A DNA stretch of 11,907 bases from Burkholderiales bacterium (GTDB taxonomy: Bacteria > Pseudomonadota > Gammaproteobacteria > Burkholderiales > Burkholderiaceae). Both the position numbers and the translations under genes were made by a program. The stretch spans positions 1 through 11,907 of the forward strand of contig CANBQJ010000107.1 in assembly GCA_947371645.1 (NCBI GenBank), in the 5' to 3' direction. A model generated the notes under the pieces. It was given only the letters and a program-made list of their open reading frames with translations. It had not been told where the DNA came from and searched no databases. Positions 7,054 through 11,907 of the stretch are shown here, one piece after another. Position 1 is the stretch's first letter. Every line of letters starts with the position of its first letter.

Positions 7054-7836
7054 ATGAGCCCTTCCGCACCGCCCGCCTCATCGGAATCGCCTGCGCCCCG
7101 TGCGGAGACGGCCTGTCGCGACTGCCCGCTGCGGCAGCTGAAGCTGTTCCATGAGCCCACGGGCGACGAGCTCGACCTGGTGCAGTCGCTCAAGCGCCGC
7201 GAGCGCCAACTGGGCGTCGGCGAATCGCTGATCCACGAAGGCCAGACCGATGCGCCGCTGTACACCCTGCTGCAGGGCTGGGCCTTTCGCTACAAGACCT
7301 TGAGCGACGGGCGCCGCCAGATCCTGAGCTTCTTGATGGCCGGTGACTTCATTGGTGTGCAGCAGAAGATGGGCGATGCCGCTGCGCATGGGGTGGAGAC
7401 GCTCACCGAGGCGCTGTTTTGCGTGTTCCAGCGCGATGCCCTCTGGGAGTTGCACCGGCGCAGCCCGATGATGGGCTTCAACGTGACCTGGCTGACTGCG
7501 CACGAGGAGTCGATGGTGGACGACACGCTCCTGTCGGTCGGGCGCCGCAGTGCCGAAGAACGCATCGCGTCGATGCTCATCTTGCTGTTCAAGCGCGCCG
7601 CTGCGCTGCAGGCCGATGCCGGTGCCGGTGGCGTGGTCTTTCCGCTGACGCAGCAGCACATCGCCGATGGGCTGGGCCTGTCCCTGGTGCACACCAACAA
7701 GACTTTACGCAAGCTGGAGCAGCGTGGCCTGCATCGCATCGCCGATGGCCGGCTGTACCTGAGGGACGTCAAAGCCATGGCCCGCCTGGCGGACCTCTAT
7801 GGCGACGGGCGCGCACCGGCACGCCCCCTGGTCTGA
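7054..7836 (+). CDS. Crp/Fnr-family transcriptional regulator (N-terminal CxxC type)
   Basis: A 260-residue regulator. A short N-terminal segment carries Cys21 and Cys24 in CRDCPLRQL, followed by a cyclic-nucleotide-binding-like beta-roll (about 45-130), the dimer helix and a Crp-type winged helix (LTQQHIADGLGLSLVHTNKT, about 198-217). Cys123 (ALFCVFQ) sits where FNR has its fourth cluster ligand, but the residue at the position of FNR Cys29 is Lys, so only three of the four FNR-type cysteines are present. Redox or oxygen sensing is possible, not shown. The ATG at 7054 is chosen because the 39 extra residues available from 6937 are proline-rich and unlike the family. Its ribosome site is weak. 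A second Crp/Fnr gene follows 105 bases later on the same strand. Confidence 0.88.
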   Translation: MSPSAPPASSESPAPRAETACRDCPLRQLKLFHEPTGDELDLVQSLKRRERQLGVGESLIHEGQTDAPLYTLLQGWAFRYKTLSDGRRQILSFLMAGDFIGVQQKMGDAAAHGVETLTEALFCVFQRDALWELHRRSPMMGFNVTWLTAHEESMVDDTLLSVGRRSAEERIASMLILLFKRAAALQADAGAGGVVFPLTQQHIADGLGLSLVHTNKTLRKLEQRGLHRIADGRLYLRDVKAMARLADLYGDGRAPARPLV

Positions 7837-7856
7837 TCGCCGCGTGACCGTGAGCC

Positions 7857-7899
7857 TGTGTCTTACGACATAGAGGGGCGGGGTGCCGGGCGATAGATT
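7857..7899 (+). promoter_or_regulatory. Putative Crp/Fnr-type site and -10 upstream of the second regulator
   Basis: TGTGTC-TTAC-GACATA at 7857-7872 is a 6-4-6 dyad with one arm mismatch, the geometry of Crp/Fnr-family boxes but not the canonical FNR sequence. TAGATT at 7894-7899 is a fair -10; the start of transcription it predicts (about 7906) would place the dyad centre near -41.5, the class II activator position. There is no good -35, consistent with activator dependence. This is inferred from sequence geometry only. Confidence 0.45.
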
Positions 7900-7941
7900 G
7901 CCCCTCATCGGCCCCAGGGTCACCCCAATAGGCGCACCACC

Positions 7942-8694
7942 GTGAGTACCTGTCACCCCTGTGTACAAAACAACCAGCTGCTGGCTTCTTTGCCATCTGA
8001 AGTCGCTGGTGCGTTGCAGTCCCGCCTGACCTCTGTCGACCTGGCGGCGGGCCAGATGCTTTATGAGTCGGGCACGACGCTGAGCCACGTGCACTTCCCG
8101 GTCACCGCCGTGGTTTCGCTGGTGTCTCCGCTGCAAGATGGTGCCTGCGCCGAGGTCGCGATGGTCGGTCAGGAAGGCGTGGTCGGCGTGTGCGCCTTCA
8201 TGGGTGGCGGCAAGGCCCTGAGCAGTGCGATGGTGCAGCGCCCGGGCCTGGCGTGGCGCATGAATGCCTGCGACATCACCGAGCTGGCCCGTGACTGCGA
8301 GCCCATGTTGCAGGGCTTGCTGCGCTACACGCAGGCCCTGTTCACGCACATGGCACAGACATCGGCTTGCAACCGCCATCACGCTTTGGCCCCACAGCTT
8401 TGTCGCTGGTTGTTGCAGCACCTGGACAGGCAAGCCAGCGATGACATGCGCATCACGCAGGAGCGCATCGCGGGCATGCTGGGCGTGCGCCGCGAGAGCG
8501 TGACCGAAGCAGCGCAACAACTGCAGCGGGAGGGTCTGATCAGCTACACGCGCGGGCACATCCGGGTGCTGGACCGGCGCGGTCTGGAGCACCACAGCTG
8601 CGAGTGTTATGGCGTGGTGAAAAAGGCCTATGCGCAACTGCGCAGCAAGGCCATGGACACGTCGGATCACCAGCCTTTGCTCATGGGGGGGTGA
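7942..8694 (+). CDS. Crp/Fnr-family transcriptional regulator (CNRHH / CECY subtype)
   Basis: A 250-residue regulator of a Crp/Fnr subgroup common in proteobacteria and distinct from the upstream gene. It has an N-terminal sensory beta-roll (about 12-110; LYESGTTLSHVHFPV, then EVAMVGQEGVVG), a conserved dimer-helix block LRYTQAL...CNRHHALAPQLCRWLL (about 127-158), a winged helix (TQERIAGMLGVRRESVTEAA, 172-191) and the family C-terminal CECYGVVKK (220-228). No cAMP-binding arginine/glutamate signature is evident. The GTG at 7942 places the N-terminus (NNQLLASLP) where relatives begin; no ATG fits. It is rich in cysteine (including Cys4 and Cys7), but nothing proves a cofactor. It may be controlled through the dyad at 7857-7872. 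Targets are unknown. Confidence 0.9.
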   Translation: MSTCHPCVQNNQLLASLPSEVAGALQSRLTSVDLAAGQMLYESGTTLSHVHFPVTAVVSLVSPLQDGACAEVAMVGQEGVVGVCAFMGGGKALSSAMVQRPGLAWRMNACDITELARDCEPMLQGLLRYTQALFTHMAQTSACNRHHALAPQLCRWLLQHLDRQASDDMRITQERIAGMLGVRRESVTEAAQQLQREGLISYTRGHIRVLDRRGLEHHSCECYGVVKKAYAQLRSKAMDTSDHQPLLMGG

Positions 8695-8764
8695 AGGGCC
8701 AGACGACGCCGCGGGTGGCCGTGCGCTGCGTTGCCGGTTGGGCCCTGTGCTGCCGCCCCGCGGT

Positions 8765-9472
8765 TCAGAACGCCGCCAACCCAGCCCGCAAGCCACCCAC
8801 CCACAGCGGCTGCACCTGGTCAAAGATCGATGCCGCAGTCCCGAAGGCCTGGCGGTCGTGCGCCAGATGAACCCACAGCCGGGTGTCGTGCGGGCCGGTG
8901 TCCACCGCTTGTGTGGCGCGCAAACGCACATGCCATGCATGCACCTGCTCGTACAGCTCAGGGTGGTGCTTCAAGCTCCAGGCCAGGCCCACCAGGTCGG
9001 CGTAGGCTTCCTCGTGCCGGGTCCGCCACATGTCGGTCAGCAATTCGGCCTGCGCGTCGCTGACATGGGCACGCCAGCGCTCGTCGTCCAGGCCTTCGGG
9101 CAGGGTGCCCCAATTCCGCTGCAGGTGACGCCAGCAGTGCGCCAGTTCGTGCGCGGCAATGGCTTCGACGACCGGGCCGACCAGGCCGGGTTCGATGCGA
9201 TCCAGCGTGGCCTGCGCCTCCGGGTTGCCTCGCATGGACAGCACCAGTTTGCAGCGGCCGGCCACGAAGGCCATGCCCAACGGTGTCTCGCCGGGCGATG
9301 GCTTGGGCCGCACAACAATGTCCAGCGGCAGGGCCTGGTCGCGCGCGAAGGCCAGCACCGGCGCGGCGGCGTCGAGCCACTGGTGCTCGGTGGTGGTGAG
9401 TTCGGCGCCTTGGGCCGTTGCCACCGCCAGGGCCCACACCAGCCCCCACGCCCATCTCCATTGCTTGCCCAT
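8765..9472 (-). CDS. Exported HExxH zincin-like protein
   Basis: A 235-residue protein with an N-terminal signal peptide (basic MGKQWR, hydrophobic core about 7-20, plausible cleavage after AQGA near 23). The zinc-protease signature HELAH is at 108-112 (His108 and His112 as ligands, Glu109 catalytic), and EEAYADLVG at 154-162 can supply the third acidic ligand. The sequence between is rich in Trp and His. Cys74 and Cys113 could form a disulfide in the periplasm. I do not recognise a named family; a secreted metallopeptidase or zinc-binding zincin relative is the best description. It is convergent with the second Crp/Fnr gene across 70 bases in which no clear terminator is seen. It appears to be a single-gene unit. 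Confidence 0.75.
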   Translation of the reverse strand: MGKQWRWAWGLVWALAVATAQGAELTTTEHQWLDAAAPVLAFARDQALPLDIVVRPKPSPGETPLGMAFVAGRCKLVLSMRGNPEAQATLDRIEPGLVGPVVEAIAAHELAHCWRHLQRNWGTLPEGLDDERWRAHVSDAQAELLTDMWRTRHEEAYADLVGLAWSLKHHPELYEQVHAWHVRLRATQAVDTGPHDTRLWVHLAHDRQAFGTAASIFDQVQPLWVGGLRAGLAAF

Positions 9473-9852
9473 GCTGGCCTGATCCCAAATCGGTGAATGC
9501 GCTGTGGCGCGGAGCGGGTCGGCGGCAGCAATTCACGACGGCACCCACATCGACAAGCCTGATGCCCCGGGGGCGGCAGCCATGGCCGGAGGTGAGCCCG
9601 GTTCGGGCCTGAGTTCCGGCGATCTGCGCGGGGCGGTGTCCTATGTGGGCTTGCGCACCGTCAAAGTGTGTGCGGCCGCCTAGGCTCAACGCCAGGAGTC
9701 ATCCCTTGATGGGAGCGCAGCCATGAGCCTAGCCCGGACCTTGTCAGTTTCACCAGTCAACGGCGGGGGCCGTGGGTGCGCCAAGGCATGCCTGGACGGT
9801 GAACCTGCCTGTGATGCGGCCCTGGCGAGTTGGCATTGACGGGGCCATTGGC
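9473..9852. other. Non-coding gap with an unassigned open frame
   Basis: About 380 bases lie between the divergent metalloprotease-like and AsmA genes. One plus-strand frame is open from 9483 to a TAG at 9678-9680 (about 65 codons, first ATG at 9582). It has GC-rich third positions and ends in a plausible protein-like stretch (GDLRGAVSYVGLRTVKV), but I cannot assign it to a family. It may be a gene remnant or chance. The 9680-9732 inverted repeat follows directly. Confidence 0.4.
9680..9732. repeat. 9-bp perfect inverted repeat CTAGGCTCA / TGAGCCTAG
   Basis: The arms at 9680-9688 and 9724-9732 match perfectly and enclose 35 bases that contain a smaller possible hairpin (CATC...GATG). There is no T-run, so a standard terminator is unlikely. 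The arms include the rare tetramer CTAG at the outer ends. The role is unknown; it lies 120 bases upstream of the chosen AsmA start. Confidence 0.5.
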
Positions 9853-11898
9853 ATGGTCACCTCCGTGACCTCATCGCATCGCGGGCTTGTCGCTGGGTTG
9901 GCGCTGACCATGGTGTTGGCCTTGGGTGTGGCCGCCGGCGAATGGTTCGGCTGGCCATTTCTGGCCACGCCTTTGGCGCGCCTCTTGTCTGACAAGCTGC
10001 AGCGCCAGGTGCGTCTGGGGCCCGGTCTCGCCGGTCAGGCGGGGCAATCTGCCGCACTCAGGGTCCGCTTCGTGGGCGGCTTGCGGCTTGAGACCCCGCA
10101 GCTGGAGATCGCAGCGCCAGCATGGCGCCTGGGCACCCACACCGTGCTGGCCCATGAACTGGCCATCGAGATGAGGTACATCGATCTGTGGCGCGCCTAC
10201 CGCGGCGAGCCCTTGCGCATCAAAAATTTGCACGCGAGCTTGCTGGACGTGCAGTTGGATCGCCTGCAGGACGGCCGTGCCTCCTGGCGATTCGGCCCGT
10301 CGCCGGGGCCAGGCAGCGTGCTGGCAAAGCCCATGCCCTTGCCCTTGTTCGACAGCTTGAGGGTGAGCTCAGGCACCTTGCGATACCGCGATGGCCTGCT
10401 CGACATCGATCTGGATGCCCGCTTGTCACTCGCCGCAGGCTTGCAGATGAGTGCCACCGGTCACTATCACCAGATGCCCGCTTCGATGGCCTTGACGTCG
10501 TCGAACGTCTTGCCCCTGCTGGCCGATGGCGCGGAGGCCGTGGCCGTGCCCCTGACCGTGAACGTGACCGTTGGCCGAGCCAGCTTCTCCTTCAACGGCC
10601 TTGCGGCGGATGCGCTGAACCTCAAGGGCTTGAATGGGCGATTCACGCTGAAGGGGCCGTCCTTGGCGGCGGTCGGCGACCCCTTGAGGGTGACGCTGCC
10701 CAGCACATCGGCCTTTCACGCAGAAGGCCAAATCGATCGACAGGGCAGCACCTGGCATCTGGCGATCAAGGATGCCACCGTGGGCGCCAGTCAATTGAGC
10801 GGCGACTTCAGGTTTGACGCCGGCCACCTCGTGCCCATGCTGTCGGGACGTCTGGGTGGTCGGCGCTTCATGTTGATCGACATGGGCCCTGCATTGGGCA
10901 CCACGCCTGCCGAAGCCGCGCCCACGGCCTCGTCACCTGCCGTGGTGCTGACCAACACAGCCAAGGGCCACGGCAGGGTCTTGCCGGATCGACCGTTCGA
11001 CCTGGCCGCCTTGCGAGCCATGGATGCCGATGTGCTGATCGACATCGACGAAGTCAACCTGAACACCCCCTATCTGTTGCCCTTGCGACCTGTGCATGCC
11101 CACCTGCTCCTGGCAGGAGGCACCTTGACCGTCCAGGACATTCAGGCCAGCCTGGGGCAAGGCAGTTTGCGAGGCCGCGCGCGTCTGGATGGCCGTGGCA
11201 CCCAGGCCATTTGGGACACCGACCTGCGCGTGGATGGCGTGCGCCTGGAGCACTGGCTTCGCCAGAAGGGGGGCAACGAACCACCTCGCTTCGCATCGGG
11301 GCAACTCAGTGGGCATGTGGCCTTGCGCGGGCAAGGCCGTTCTACCGCCGACATCCTGGGCACCTTGAATGGCCAGGCTCTGCTGGCGCTCACCGATGCG
11401 AAGGTGTCTCACCTGGACATCGAGAAGGCGGGCCTGGACCTGGCCGACATCCTGGGCTTGATGATCAAGGGCGACGACATGTTGCCTGTGCAATGTGCCG
11501 TGGCCGATCTCGTTGCGCAGGATGGGGTGCTCCGGCCGCGCGTGATGGTGCTGGACACCTCTGTGTCTGCGGTGTGGATAGAGGGCACCATGTCCATGGC
11601 CAGCGAGGCACTGGCCTTGCGCGCTGTGGTGATGCCCAAGGACTTCAGCCTGGCATCGTTGCGCATGCCCTTGCAGGTGCGCGGCACCTTTGCTCACCCC
11701 GAAGTCTCTTTTGAAAAAGGCACGATGGGTTTGAAACTGGCGTCATCTGCGTTGCTGGCCTTGGTCAATCCGCTGGGCGCCCTGATTCCGCTGGTGGACC
11801 CTGGCGATGCGGTCGCCGCCAGGCAGGGTGCCGATGGTTGTCGGGCCTTGGTGCAACACATGGGCGGCAAGCGTGCACAGCACGCCGCGCGGCGATGA
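9853..11898 (+). CDS. AsmA-family membrane-anchored protein
   Basis: A 681-residue protein with one N-terminal transmembrane anchor (about 11-29) and a long, beta-rich periplasmic body. AsmA-family proteins are bridge-like inner-membrane proteins linked to outer-membrane biogenesis and probably phospholipid transport. The conserved C-terminal AsmA region is at about 480-622 (SGHVALRGQGRSTADILG..., then GLDLADILG and the PLQVRGTFAHPEVSF strand), followed by a short helical, basic tail. The start is uncertain: GTG 9772, GTG 9811, ATG 9814 and ATG 9853 are in frame. I choose 9853 because the membrane anchor follows within 10 residues and GGGG at 9841-9844 is suitably placed; earlier starts add only a non-hydrophobic leader. 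It ends with TGA nine bases before the window edge. No neighbour gives further context. Confidence 0.85.
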   Translation: MVTSVTSSHRGLVAGLALTMVLALGVAAGEWFGWPFLATPLARLLSDKLQRQVRLGPGLAGQAGQSAALRVRFVGGLRLETPQLEIAAPAWRLGTHTVLAHELAIEMRYIDLWRAYRGEPLRIKNLHASLLDVQLDRLQDGRASWRFGPSPGPGSVLAKPMPLPLFDSLRVSSGTLRYRDGLLDIDLDARLSLAAGLQMSATGHYHQMPASMALTSSNVLPLLADGAEAVAVPLTVNVTVGRASFSFNGLAADALNLKGLNGRFTLKGPSLAAVGDPLRVTLPSTSAFHAEGQIDRQGSTWHLAIKDATVGASQLSGDFRFDAGHLVPMLSGRLGGRRFMLIDMGPALGTTPAEAAPTASSPAVVLTNTAKGHGRVLPDRPFDLAALRAMDADVLIDIDEVNLNTPYLLPLRPVHAHLLLAGGTLTVQDIQASLGQGSLRGRARLDGRGTQAIWDTDLRVDGVRLEHWLRQKGGNEPPRFASGQLSGHVALRGQGRSTADILGTLNGQALLALTDAKVSHLDIEKAGLDLADILGLMIKGDDMLPVQCAVADLVAQDGVLRPRVMVLDTSVSAVWIEGTMSMASEALALRAVVMPKDFSLASLRMPLQVRGTFAHPEVSFEKGTMGLKLASSALLALVNPLGALIPLVDPGDAVAARQGADGCRALVQHMGGKRAQHAARR

Positions 11899-11907
11899 GC
11901 ACCACCC

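Noticed and set aside
6363..7081. Long minus-strand open frames across the DHH remnant as intact novel genes
   Set aside because: Family motifs jump between frames, and the parts outside the motifs are Arg/Pro-rich out-of-frame translations, so these are pieces of one broken gene.
7888..7903. GGGC-GATAGATT-GCCC hairpin as a terminator after the first Crp/Fnr gene
   Set aside because: The stem is only four pairs and no T-run follows.
8695..8764. GC-rich spacer between convergent genes as a bidirectional terminator
   Set aside because: Short complementary blocks exist (AGGGCC / GGGCCC), but no coherent stem with a U-tract could be found.
9723..9838. Small plus-strand ORF from ATG 9723 with GGGAG upstream
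   Set aside because: The ribosome site is good, but the roughly 38-residue product is not protein-family-like, and it overlaps the AsmA upstream region and the inverted repeat; left out for lack of support.
1..11907. Mobile elements, CRISPR arrays, tRNA or prophage genes
   Set aside because: No transposase or integrase motifs, regularly spaced repeats or tRNA-like cloverleaf sequences were found on either strand by eye.

Overview
The window is high-GC bacterial DNA with densely packed, strongly GC3-biased genes. The protein families look like a betaproteobacterium, probably order Burkholderiales (Comamonadaceae or the Aquabacterium/Leptothrix type). That placement is an inference from protein style; there is no rRNA or other phylogenetic marker here.

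Left half (1-6347): a catabolic-looking locus built around a divergent promoter at about 1406-1523. Leftward lie a TetR-family repressor and, behind it, a short-chain dehydrogenase cut by the window edge. Rightward is a compact four-gene run: a two-domain extradiol-type (VOC) dioxygenase, a fumarylacetoacetate-hydrolase-fold enzyme, a zinc-free MDR quinone-reductase-like oxidoreductase and an MhpA-like FAD aromatic hydroxylase. The last three are tightly spaced (a 4-nt GTGA overlap, then an 18-nt gap carrying GGAG). Together they give hydroxylate / ring-cleave / hydrolyse logic for an aromatic compound whose identity cannot be read from the sequence. The divergent promoter carries a near-perfect inverted repeat and spaced TGTCA repeats that look like the TetR operator.

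Middle (6344-6916, minus strand): a badly decayed DHH-family phosphoesterase gene with frame changes and apparent internal deletions. Its last reading frame ends on a TAG that overlaps the TAG of the convergent hydroxylase inside one CTAG.

Then come two consecutive Crp/Fnr-family regulators on the plus strand (7054-7836 and 7942-8694). They belong to different subfamilies, and a dyad between them sits where a class II activator site would. A minus-strand gene (8765-9472) encodes an exported HExxH zincin-like protein. A gap of roughly 380 bases (9473-9852) follows, holding a 9-bp inverted repeat and an open but unassigned reading frame. The window ends with a large membrane-anchored AsmA-family protein (to 11898).

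No tRNA, rRNA, CRISPR array, insertion sequence or convincing rho-independent terminator was seen. The most novel-looking material is the uncharacterised aromatic-cleavage cluster with its operator array. Each family in it is known, so any novelty would lie in the substrate and the combination.
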